A DNA stretch of 64,000 nt from Branchipolynoe longqiensis (Eukaryota; Annelida; Polychaeta; Phyllodocida; Polynoidae), in the NCBI GenBank assembly GCA_030323885.1, contig CM059197.1:33001884-33065883 (forward strand). Direction: 5' to 3'. A program made the translations under genes and the position numbers. Below the pieces are notes generated by a model that saw only the letters and a list, made by a program, of their open reading frames with translations, ran no database searches and had not been told where the DNA came from. This document shows, one piece after another, positions 52,107-61,090 of the stretch (the first letter of the stretch is position 1; every line of letters begins with the position of its first letter).

Positions 52107-52443
52107 CAGGGAGAGAGAGAGAATAGTTTCCTTGGCCCACCTTTAACATTGACAACTGCCATGCATATTTGCAACAAAAGAAACATGGCGACCTCTAATA
52201 ACAACCTTGCTCCAAGTCTAATTTATCACAGCCTGACGAGTAGGGCCCTTTTCACCTAGCGGAGTCGGACCACCCAACCACCATTACTACCAACAAAGAA
52301 AAAAAAACCTGCTATTAATTAAAAAACATATTAAAGCCACCCTGTTTATTTCAGTACTAACATTCAATCTTCTGTTGACGCAAACCCCAAAGAAGTGGCC
52401 ACTCCTCTCCATGTCGCCTTCAGCCGGGGCACACAAAGGAGGG
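52107..52443. other. No gene seen
   Basis: Unique sequence, short poly-A runs. No frame of note. Confidence 0.45.
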
Positions 52444-52446
52444 CTA

Positions 52447-52585
52447 CCCACACCCACACCCACACCCACACCCACACCCACGCCCCACACCCACACCCAC
52501 ACCCACACCCACACCCACACCCACACCCACACCCACACCCACACCCACACCCACGCCCCACACCCACACCCACACCCCGCTCCAC
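52447..52585. repeat. (CCCACA)n microsatellite with two CGCCC interruptions
   Basis: About 23 hexamers; the CCCACGCCCCACACC variant occurs twice (52477 and 52550), about 73 bp apart. Confidence 0.95.
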
Positions 52586-52968
52586 CACCTACTCCACCCT
52601 TCTCTGTAACCTCCGGTTCACACTACCCCGCTACTTAAGGCATACCGCCATCTTTTGTGCACACACACACACCATGCTCCCCACCCCATCCCATACCCTC
52701 CCCACCACCACCTGGGATCTATGATCGTCATTCGTCGACATACGTCCGTTCTTTCACGCCGCCTTCTCCTCTCTGCCCGCCCTATCCACCTTCACCCCCC
52801 CCCTCCCCACCTCCCCTCCCGCCTTCGCCCACCCCCAACCCCATCCCACTTAAATACGTGGGCCGTCTAAAGGCGAGTGCGCGCGCTATATCCCGGCGGC
52901 CGCGCTCTGAGCATGCGTGTAGCGCAGTGCTTGTCAGTTCTTACCGGCCCAGGCGCGCTTCTGAATGG
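52586..52968. other. CpG-containing unique sequence
   Basis: C-rich first half, then GTGCGCGCGCTATATCCCGG, CGGCCGCG and GAGCATGCGTGTAGCGC (52855-52930). It is promoter-like in composition, but no gene is visible downstream. Confidence 0.35.
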
Positions 52969-52969
52969 A

Positions 52970-53430
52970 AGGGAGGTGAGGAGGGAGGTGAGAGGGGAGG
53001 GAAGGGGGAGGGGAGGATGTGGGGGGAGAGGATGTGAGGGGATGGGAGAGCAGGGGATGGGGGAGGGGAGAGGACGGGAAGAGGGTGGCGAGATGAGGGT
53101 GAAGGGAGGGGTTTGGAGGGGAGTGGTGAGGACGGGAGAGTTTGGAGGTGAGGAGAGAGGAGGAGAGAGGAGAGAGGAGGAGAGAAGAGGGAGGTGTGGA
53201 GGGAGTGGGATGGAGGGGAGGGGTGATGGGAGGAAAGGTGAGTGGAGGGGAGGGGACGAGAAAGGAAGCGTGAGAAGGGGATTTGAGGGGAGAAGAGATG
53301 GGAGAAGGGGAGAGGGGTGTTTAGGGGCGGGGTGTTGTGTGGATGTGTGGATGGGGTGTAGGAGAGGAGCGGGTGTGCGGGGGCGGGGCCGTGTGCGGGG
53401 GCCGGGGCCGGGTGGTGTGTGCGGGGTGGC
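52970..53430. repeat. G/A-rich tract (GGGGAGGGGA)
   Basis: About 460 bp of purine-rich sequence (GAGGGGAGGGGAGAGGA), then GTGTGCGGGGGCGGGGCC. The 187-codon plus frame through it is low complexity. Confidence 0.9.
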
Positions 53431-53809
53431 CGGGCGTTAGGTAGGGCCGAGGCTTTCAGACTTCGCTTGTATTGATCTGCTCGGGCCGGATGGGACCCAA
53501 TGACGGCTACTGTTGAAATGTTGAATGGTTCGGGACGAGCGGACGCATATCATTATTACTCAGCCGGTGTTACAGCACGGCCGGGTGTCGACGTGTGTGG
53601 GAAGTGGGGCAGGGGGGGGGGGTGAATAGAAGGGCAAGACATGTGTGCACTGTTGCACTTCGGTAGCCATGGTGATGCCGCCTTTCATGTTGCTAGGATG
53701 TAAGGTATAACACACCAAGATGGGCGCGGTATCTGTTTGTAAGTAGCGAAGTGTTGCGTATACAATTCTGCTATCAACTGTAGCTGTACAATATGCCTGC
53801 GCCTTACTC
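53431..53809. other. No gene seen
   Basis: Balanced unique sequence. A possible SINE-A scrap (CATGTTGCTAGGATGTAAGG) at 53687-53706. Confidence 0.45.
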
Positions 53810-53813
53810 TTAA

Positions 53814-54120
53814 GCTCCAGTCACACTATACCTTGCGACCACTTTGCGACTACTTTGCCAGCACTTTGAACCAAAGAACCCACAGTCAAGGGTGACCTGC
53901 TTGCGACCAAAGAAATGGTCGCTGACCTTGCGACCAAAACGGTCGCAAGGAGGTTTTTAGTGCAGTCCTTTGCGACGACCACTTGTGACCACTTTGTGCC
54001 CACGTGTAACTACTTTGCGACAAGACACAACCTCTCTGCGACCGGCTCATATTTTGTGGTCGCTATGAGATTGTTTGCAAAGTGGTCGCAAAGTGGTCAG
54101 AAGCAGTAGTGTGACTGTGG
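53814..54120. mobile_element. Inverted-repeat element with GTGGTCGCAAAG repeats
   Basis: Ends CCAGTCACACTATACC and GTAGTGTGACTGTGG; left flank TTAA at 53810-53813. The interior is dominated by TTTGCGACCA / TGGTCGCAAAG words in both orientations, a motif private to this element. The TIR core is shared with 18351, 48060 and 63160. Confidence 0.82.
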
Positions 54121-54184
54121 TATTACTATTACACATCACGTATGAGAAGTCCACACGCTCTACACGCTAGTTCTCCGGTTCCAT
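54121..54184. other. Spacer
   Basis: Short unique spacer; nothing recognized. Confidence 0.5.
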
Positions 54185-54242
54185 TTGTTTGGATTAACCG
54201 ATCGTTTGGTTTAACCGAGCTTGGTTTAACGTGGTTGTAATG
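54185..54242 (+). mobile_element. MITE-P2 solo end
   Basis: TTTGGATTAACCGATCGTTT, GGTTTAACCGAGCTTGG, AACGTGGTTGTAATGTA. Nearly identical to 21780-21846. Confidence 0.85.
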
Positions 54243-54501
54243 TAATACCATTTTCTGGAATCACATCACATGTTGCAACCACTAGGTTCTACTTCCGGCC
54301 ATTAGGCTGAGTGTTTATTTAGTTTTCACGTATTGTCCATTAGTCAATCGATTTGCTGGTGATTATAGTTATCATTCGGTTTGAAGTTACCGAATATGCT
54401 TTGCAGTAGTTATGGATTTGGCGTAAGAAATGCTGCACCTAATGGTGTGTCAATGTAGCCAACAGCGAGTGTCTGTGACGTTTAAGAGGCAGGGGTTTCT
54501 T
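54243..54501. other. No gene seen
   Basis: Unique AT-rich sequence. Confidence 0.45.
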
Positions 54502-54504
54502 TAA

Positions 54505-54739
54505 CACCCCCATCACACCAAAGTAGTTCTTACTACATTCTTGACAATGTTGCCAAACGGGCTCAAACTGTGTGCGAATGTAGTGAACATAGTAACAACG
54601 ATTTACTAACTTTTTATGAACTGCATGGACGGGCAAGGATGGAAGCGCGCTCTTTAACTTTGAGCATGTTCACAATTTTCGGTGACCAGGTTCTAGAACG
54701 GGGTCGGACATTTTGAGAACTAGTTTGGTGATGGGGGTG
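54505..54739. mobile_element. Harbinger-like MITE with TAA target duplication
   Basis: CACCCCCATCACACCAAAGT left and GTTTGGTGATGGGGGTG right; TAA at 54502-54504 and 54740-54742. Interior GGGCTCAAACTGTGTGCGAA and GAGCATGTTCACAATTTT match 4652-4910. Confidence 0.88.
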
Positions 54740-54937
54740 TAACGTGGAGAGGACGATGAATGAATCATTACTGAGTCATTTCTTACTGAGTGTTCAGTCT
54801 AAGGTTTGTGCAAGTGAACATCTTGTGTAGCTGTTGGCGTGGTGTTTGTTGTCTGTCTACTATGCGGTTAAAGTTGCATAATCCGCAACAGGTTTGTGTA
54901 ATATCAGTGTAATATATATTTTTTAATAGAAGTAATC

Positions 54938-55128
54938 ACCCACTCACATTATCAATATCATGATGCTGAGCTAACCAGTCCTTGCCCTATCCTAGTAATG
55001 CCAAGCATCAGGCTCGGCAGCGATAACTATCAATTTTGTAAGTCATTGATTTTACTTGGGCTGGAATCGAACTCCCTACCTTCAGCATGGGAAGCCTGCG
55101 CTCTAGCGATTGGACCACTGCGTTCAGT
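54938..55128 (-). mobile_element. SINE-A 5' two-thirds
   Basis: Minus strand: CAGTGGTCCAATCGCTAGAG head, GGTAGGGAGTTCGATTCC, AATCAATGACTTACAAAAT, GCATTACTAGGATAGGGCAA, ending before the TATCGG block. The 3' end is absent. Confidence 0.85.
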
Positions 55129-55221
55129 TCTATTAGATTGACTTAGTATGCCCTTCTATATAATAACACCACATTCTTAAAGCTGCATAGTCCGATAAAA
55201 GGGTTAGGTTTTCGAAAACAG

Positions 55222-56110
55222 AATGCATGTCTAGATTTCAACCTATATAATTATATATATACAACTTAGATACTGGTGCACACATAAGGCATATCTAGAT
55301 TTCAACCTGTATAATTATATATATATATATATACCACTGCCTTGTGGTACAGGTTCTTGACAGAACTGAAGGCTAAGGGAGCAAACCCTGAACAGAAAAC
55401 CATGTCACTGTGGCAGCATCAAGGGCGGTTGATGTATGGAACTCCCAACATCTCCCGACCAGCCACTGCAGGGACAAATAGTTTTGCGCCTGTCTGGACA
55501 TGTTCTTTCCAGTGTGAAACTTCTATTTGCTCCTGGAGAGAGTACCACTGGTAACTTGCAAAAGCCAGCAGCACTTCAACACTTTTGCAGGCAGTTTTCA
55601 GGAAATGACCATCAAGAGAAACCTGAAGCTGAGAGACATTAAGACTGACTCATGGACATCACTCTCACAGCAGAGAGCTAAATGGAGAGCGGCAGTCAAG
55701 TAATGAAAGCAGTCTTTGTCGCATCGCAACCGACAGCATGATGATGATGATAACTTAGATACTGATGCACACAGAACAAATGTCTAGATTTCAACCTATA
55801 TATATATACACATACAACTTAGATACTGGTGCACACAGAACACATATCTAGATTTCAACCTATATAATTATGTATATATATAACTTAGATACTGGTGCAC
55901 ACAGAACACATATATAGATTTCAACCTATATAATTATATATACCTTAGATACTGGTGCACACAGAACATGTATCTAGATTTCAACCTATACAATTATATA
56001 TACCTTAGATACTGGTACACACAGAACATGTGTCTAGATTTCAACCTATACAATTATATATATCTTAGATACTGGTGCACACAGAACACATATCTAGATG
56101 TCAAACTATA

Positions 56111-56142
<32 letters not shown>

Positions 56143-56165
56143 CAACTTAGATACTGGTGCAGTTA
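55222..56165. repeat. 60-70 bp minisatellite derived from MITE-Q
   Basis: Units contain ATCTAGATTTCAACCTATAT, a (TA)n of variable length, AACTTAGATACTGGTGCACA and CAGAACA. In ordinary MITE-Q copies the segment occurs once (compare 41155-41205). Confidence 0.9.
55336..55757 (+). pseudogene. LINE-X 3' end, internally deleted
   Basis: Starts CCACTGCCTTGTGGTACAGG, has CCAGCCACTGCAGGGACAAA, then jumps at 55605 to the DTIKRN-type end (ATCAAGAGAAACCTGAAGCT), TGGAGAGCGGCAGTCAAG-TAA and a (GAT)n tail. It is inserted in a (TA)n inside the MITE-Q minisatellite. The deletion removes about 180 bp present at 7800-7980. Confidence 0.82.
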
Positions 56166-56229
56166 TCAGGCTATTAAGTGTATGTTGTTACATTTTATTT
56201 TTAGAGCATAACACATCGATTTAACAATA

Positions 56230-56408
56230 CAGTACAACTTCGCTAAATCGACCGACCTTGGGCCCGACTTGAAGAGGTCGATTTAGGGAGGTGGTCGGTT
56301 TAGGGAGTTAGAATAAAGTTACAATGGTATTGTTGGCACCAAAATATAGCGATCGATATAGGGGACTGGTCGATCTGTCGAGGTGGTCAGTTAGGGAGGT
56401 TTTACTGT
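56230..56408. mobile_element. Pogo-like MITE-P1 inside MITE-Q
   Basis: CAGTACAACTTCGCTAAATC and TTAGGGAGGTTTTACTG ends with TA on both sides. Complete. Confidence 0.9.
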
Positions 56409-56639
56409 ACTTGTTACTGCTGATGTCGATGGGATCAGAGTTTTACCAAGTAGGCCAACAATTAATGTGGCATGTTTACGCTTCAAGCATCTCCAAGGTT
56501 ACCCATTTGAAATGAAAGTTACTTCAAGCTAATGTAAAGTAGATTATAACAATCAATCTAACATTTATTTCGCAAAAATGACCGAAACTCAAAACCATCA
56601 GATTGTGCAACTTTAACAAGGACACCAGCATCTAATTTG

Positions 56640-56720
56640 ATATGCAGGTTCAAATTAGATAAGCTTTTTTAAAAAAAGCAAAAGATTGCATGCTTTTATC
56701 GAAGTATGCAACTTTAATCA
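56640..56720. mobile_element. MITE-Q end fragment
   Basis: GATATGCAGGTTCAAATTAG, then GCTTTTATCGAAGTATGCAA and CTTTAA. Single diverged end. Confidence 0.55.
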
Positions 56721-56824
56721 AAAGGAAAATGTTGAAATAGCAAACAACAACACATCACCCACAGACCACCACCGTGCGCATGTGTGAGTGAGTCCTACTG
56801 CGGCGGGCATGCGCACTCATAGAT

Positions 56825-56868
56825 ATATATATTATATATATCTATATATAATATATATATATATATTC
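56825..56868. repeat. (TA)n palindromic microsatellite
   Basis: ATATATATATTATATATATC motif repeated, directly before a MITE-P1. Confidence 0.85.
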
Positions 56869-56871
56869 ATA

Positions 56872-57048
56872 CAGTAAAACCTCTAAATCGACGACCTTCG
56901 GAGCGACTTTAAGTGGTCCATTCAGGGAGGTGGTCGGTTTAGGGAGGTAGAATATGGTTACAATGGAATTGATGGGGACCCAAATATAGCGATGGATATA
57001 GGGGAGTGGTCGATTTGTGGAGGTGGTCGGATAGGGAGGTTTTACTAT
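56872..57048. mobile_element. Pogo-like MITE-P1, full length
   Basis: CAGTAAAACCTCTAAATCGA and GGATAGGGAGGTTTTACTATA. Same orientation as 56230. Confidence 0.88.
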
Positions 57049-57629
57049 ACTCATGACACTATTCTTATAGAGGTCATTTAAGGTGGTAAACAACAACAAC
57101 GGTCCCCAAATAAAAGCCGCAGTTCAATCTATTTAAATAACCGATTGATCACGGAATCTAGGTCGGCTGTTTATATGATCAACACGTGTGAGTGTGTGTG
57201 TGGGTAGGTGTGTGTGTGTGGACTGGTGTGTGTGTGTGCAGATCTTAAATTCCCAGCCAGGAACTCCGTAAATAACAACAACAGTTGTGGCACTGCATGC
57301 CGGCTATGTGTGTGTGTTAGCACCGACTCGCGCCCATTGCACCAACTGTGACCTTTAAGTATTGTAAGGACATCCGTAAAAATAAACCTCGCAAACAATG
57401 CAGGCCTTATAAAGTAGATAAGTGGCTGGCCGAGATGCGCCGTCTTCAATACCTTTATTTGGACACATCAAATGGATCTCTGCCAGCGGAAGTCAGACTT
57501 AAAGGGTATCTGAGGTGGTGATGGTTGTGTGTGTGGGGGGGGGGGGGATGTGGGGGAGGGAGGGGAGGTGTTTTCCCCTAACCCCCCCCCCCCCCTCCTT
57601 TGCTAAACACACACATCTACTTGTGTCAT
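57049..57629. other. No gene seen; GT and opposed G/C runs
   Basis: GTGTGTGTG tracts at 57190-57240, a G-run at 57535 and a C-run at 57582. The rest is unique. Confidence 0.45.
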
Positions 57630-57642
57630 GTTATATTTAGGT

Positions 57643-57694
57643 GTTTTTTGTTGTTGTTTTACGTCCTAGCAACATCTAAGGTCATATCAGGACG
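57643..57694 (-). mobile_element. SINE-A, 52-bp 3' end with 13-bp target duplication
   Basis: Minus strand: TCCTGATATGACCTTAGATG, GTTGCTAGGACGTAAAACAA, CAACAAAAAAC. Perfect GTTATATTTAGGT at 57630-57642 and 57695-57707. The target is Rep-GC DNA (compare 60517-60545, where the empty site ATATTTAGGTCAGGGTGACA is seen). Confidence 0.96.
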
Positions 57695-57774
57695 GTTATA
57701 TTTAGGTCAGGGTGACACTGGTCAAAGCATGTGCGGGAATTAAACCCACATGCCTTTCTAGGCCCTGGGCACGG

Positions 57775-58065
57775 GGCGCGGTGGCCTGATCGGTAGAGCG
57801 CGGGCCTCGCGTGCGGAAGGTCGAGAGTTTAGTTCCCGGTCGAGCCAAACCAATGACTTTAAAATTGATACTTGCCGCTTCCTGGCCTGGCGCTCGACAT
57901 TAATAGGAAAGGGCAAAGACTGGTTAGCTCAGTGTCAGGATGATGTGACTGATTGGATATCGGGTCATGGTGCAGAACCTGATTTCCTAGTGGAGCAGCA
58001 CTATGATGTTGCCATGAGTGTGCACTGTCACAAGTCCTGACAAACTCCTACAAACAAACAAACAT
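57775..58065 (+). mobile_element. SINE-A with 3' deletion
   Basis: Head GCGGTGGCCTGATCGGTAGA, B box region AGTTTAGTTCCCGGTCGAGC, body to CACTGTCACAAGTCCTGAC, then directly CCTACAAACAAACAAAC. The CCTTAGATGTTGCTAGG block is lost. Confidence 0.88.
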
Positions 58066-58360
58066 TCCAGGCCGAGGCCCGGAGAAAAGTGAATTGCCAA
58101 GTTGACTAGGCTTATACGTGTCAGATGCGTCGCAAGCCTAGCTTGGATTTAGCGAGAAGGTGACACAAATCTCGCTTATGTCTATTATACTTCAGTATAA
58201 CTAGTTAATTGTGGTCCGTTGTAAATCAGATTAATTTTTACTATATTTTACATAAATATCATGAACACAATCATTGCATACACCCACTAGGACTAACTAA
58301 CATTATCGGTAGTACTTATGCATTGCAGATTTGATAAACTAGATCTTGTATCAGGATGAT
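58066..58360. other. No gene seen
   Basis: Unique AT-rich sequence. Confidence 0.45.
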
Positions 58361-58361
58361 A

Positions 58362-58662
58362 TCTGACGCAGTTCCCGAATCAGTAACGACACTGGCTTCC
58401 CGTGCGGAAGGTCGGGGGTTCAAAAACCGGGCGAGTCATATGGATGACTTACAAAGTTGACACTTCTCACTACCTATGATAGAGCGAGGACTGGTTAGCT
58501 CGGTATCAGGATAACATGACTGAGTGGGATATTGAGTCATGGTACTGGCAGGCTAGTCTTCCAGTGGGGCAGCAATATAAAGTCGCGATCCGTGTGCACT
58601 GTCATAAGTGCACGATATAACCTTAGATGTTGCTAGGACGTTAAACAACAACAAACAAACAC
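58362..58662 (+). mobile_element. SINE-A, near full length
   Basis: Head partly degenerate (GCAGTTCCCGAATCAGTAAC), GGTCGGGGGTTCAAAAACCG, body GAGTGGGATATTGAGTCATG, 3' end CCTTAGATGTTGCTAGGACG, tail ACAACAACAAACAAACAC. Confidence 0.9.
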
Positions 58663-58756
58663 TTTGTTAATTTCCGCGAATTTGTGATAATCGACGATTT
58701 CTGATCATTGTTTGGTATTTGGCCAATATTACTTACCCAGGATATATAGACTTAAA

Positions 58757-59275
58757 AAATCCTCCGATGCGACTGCGACTGACTCTTGTCAACATCCGGT
58801 GGAGGTGAGGAGGGCCGCAGGTGGCGCCACCTGCATTGTGTTGAATCTTACAGAGTATAACAATATAAATTATAATACTAAGGATTGTGTTTATTCTGCT
58901 GAATACGTCTTTTGTTCATGCCGAAGCACTGGTCTTCCAGCCATTTTTCAAATCAGGGTTATGTACACAAAAGGTAGATAGAATAAGGTATACAACAACT
59001 GTTGAATACACAATTTGCAGCATGTAACACAATGAAATTCTGTAACCCAAAAGTTCCATAGCAATATGGTAACAGTAGTGTGATATAACAATATCAATAT
59101 TAGTCAGATCAATGTGAGTATTTACATAGTATTTAGATTGTAAGCAGAATTTATCTTCTGTATTCATTTGGGAAAGTTGTAGAAAGTTTTAATGTATCTT
59201 TATACTTGCATTATGTATCTTGCATACTGTGTTATACATCACATATATCCTCGAGTATATATATTATACTTTCTT
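58757..59275 (+). repeat. Rep-GC dispersed repeat, long copy
   Basis: GACTCTTGTCAACATCCGGT, GGGCCGCAGGTGGCGCCACC, CTTACAGAGTATAACAATAT, then TATACTTGCATTATGTATCT. It contains a Rep-65 copy at 58885-58950. Confidence 0.8.
58885..58952 (+). repeat. Rep-65 dispersed repeat
   Basis: TTTATTCTGCTGAATACG, GCCGAAGCACTGGTCTTCCA, GCCATTTTTCAAATC. Closest to 6388-6470. Confidence 0.85.
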
Positions 59276-59325
59276 GCATTTTATTGCATTTTTTGCACTT
59301 TCTTGCATTTTCTTGCATTTTCTGC
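59270..59325. repeat. TTGCATTTTC pentamer/decamer repeat
   Basis: CTTGCATTTTATTGCATTTTTTGCACTTTCTTGCATT-type local repeat. Confidence 0.75.
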
Positions 59326-59383
59326 AGTTATTACCTGTTAGTGTTATCAGTACAACTATAGTTGTTGTGGTAGCAACGGCTAC

Positions 59384-60048
59384 TGGGCCCATATGTATGA
59401 GACCGGGTTAGTGGTCGTAACCCGGCGTCGTGCGGATTTCCTGCGTTAGCGGGGAAAAGTGTGTATGTATGTGTCAGGGTTAAACTAACTCAGCGAGCGT
59501 AAAGCCATGCGAAAGGAGGGTTAAAGGTGGGGTTAGGAACCGATGATGCCCAAATCTATTGAATGCAATCATATTTAACAGAATTAGATATGCAATAAGT
59601 GAAATTTATTCAAATTAACCATAAAATCAAACTGTTCGAATGTGAAGTAAAGTAAACAAATCGCCGCCGCCGCCGTGTCGTCGATATCCATACTGGCATA
59701 ACACCAGCGGCAATGTTTTATGCCCAAATCTATTCAATGCGATCATATTTAACAGAATTACATACGCAATAAGTGAAATTTTATCAATTTAACCATAAAT
59801 TCAAACTGTTATTAAGGCTACCGCCGCATTGGCGGCGATATTAATAGTGTCGAATCGACGAATATAAAGTAAACAAATCGCCGCCGCGGTGGCCCCCTAA
59901 GTTGCTAAATAAATAATAAGTTAGCTAACTCGGGCGTGCTTTGGTCACATACATCCCCCTTGACACATTTGGAACTCTGTGGTTAGCTAACCCAGCACCC
60001 TCCTTTAACCCCGGTCTGGTTAAAAATTGGCTCATACATATGGGCCCT
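59384..60048. mobile_element. Palindromic element with 174-bp tandem duplication inside
   Basis: Terminal inverted repeats GGGCCCATATGTATGAG and CTCATACATATGGGCCC (17/17). Inner inverted matches are GGAGGGTTAAAGGTGGGG versus CACCCTCCTTTAACCCCGG. Two tandem copies of a ~174-bp unit (59548 and 59722; GCCCAAATCTATTGAATGC, AACAAATCGCCGCCGC) fill the middle. No transposase frame. Confidence 0.82.
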
Positions 60049-60339
60049 GGTGGTTTGGCGCGACCACTGGAAAGATGGCGGCAGTTGCCGTATAATGCGG
60101 GTGGATTTTCGCGACGGCAGGGCCATTCTCTCATAGGTTTAGCACTGTCAGAGAATCTTTGAGGTTTCATACATCAGTCTTCAAGCGCAATCGCAACCCT
60201 GTCCCCCTTACCATTCAATACCTCACTCTGTTTGGAGAACATCTTTCTGTCAGTGTTATGACCCTATTTTTTATTCGTCGTAGATTTCTCCCTTTTTTTC
60301 CCCTGTCACTACTTCCATTTAAAAAAATTATATGAATGA
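60049..60339. other. No gene seen
   Basis: Contains AAGATGGCGGCAGTTGCCG (60071), a strong YY1-type word, but no supportable coding frame after it. Confidence 0.4.
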
Positions 60340-60636
60340 GGAATGAGCAGATAGCGAGCGGTGGGAGGTGGCGCCACCGTCGGAGCTGAGGTTTTAGTAG
60401 GTTGGAACAGTAGAGAGATGACTAGCCCCGGGCTCCATCACCCGAGCACTGGTGGGTGAAGCTGAGGAGCGAGTATGGAGTTTTGGGTTATTAATATTAT
60501 ACTCGTATAATTCTTATATTTAGGTCAGGGTGACACTGGTCACGTCATAGTGCCACCTTATACAGCATATTATGTGCTCTATAATCTATTATGGGAATAT
60601 AAACAAGGACACTACCCCCTAGCAGTTCTCTCCTCT

Positions 60637-60680
<44 letters not shown>
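60340..60680 (+). repeat. Rep-GC dispersed repeat, variant
   Basis: GGAGGTGGCGCCACCGTCGG, GGTCAGGGTGACACTGGTCA, TGTGCTCTATAATCTATTAT, GGACACTACCCCCTAGC and a terminal (TA)n (60640-60680). The last blocks match 50815-50885 inverted. Confidence 0.8.
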
Positions 60681-60682
<2 letters not shown>

Positions 60683-60881
60683 GTTATATTGATAAGCTAA
60701 GCGTTTACTGATTTATAGACCTATACTGATTGGATTTGTTTAATTCCAATATTGTGGAATATAATACAACGGATCATACAAGTGTTGCTAGCACCTGAGT
60801 ACAAGCCGAGGACCAGCACGAGCCTGTTGTATCGCTGCACCGCACCAGGCTTACGCGAGCTTTAGACCGAGCGCCTCACGT

Positions 60882-61090
60882 GGACATGTCCCGCTCGTGT
60901 GATATGCGCATGCCTCCGCCCGCCCGCCCGCCTGTGTGTGTGGTGGGGGGGGGGGGCCTCTTCCGATCGCCGCTGCACGGCGCCACCAGCGCGCTTTCCC
61001 GGCCTCACCTCAGCCCCCCCTCCGGGCCGCTCCCGCACTCATTACGGGCACTCACCCACGTCGCCACCGGCTGCAGGGCCACGCCCCCCA
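60882..61090. other. CpG-rich unique segment with promoter-like words
   Basis: GGACATGTCC palindrome (60882-60891), ATGCGCATGC (60903), (CCGCC)n and a G-run, just before the polypyrimidine tract. No gene. Confidence 0.3.

Larger units (their letters stand above)
55172..56618. mobile_element. MITE-Q expanded by an internal minisatellite and a LINE-X insertion
   Basis: Starts TTAAAGCTGCATAGTCCGAT and ends CATCAGATTGTGCAACTTTA, about 1.45 kb against about 350 bp for 41102-41455. The excess is an internal 60-70 bp segment repeated eight or nine times, a LINE-X copy and a MITE-P1 (56230-56408). Confidence 0.8.
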
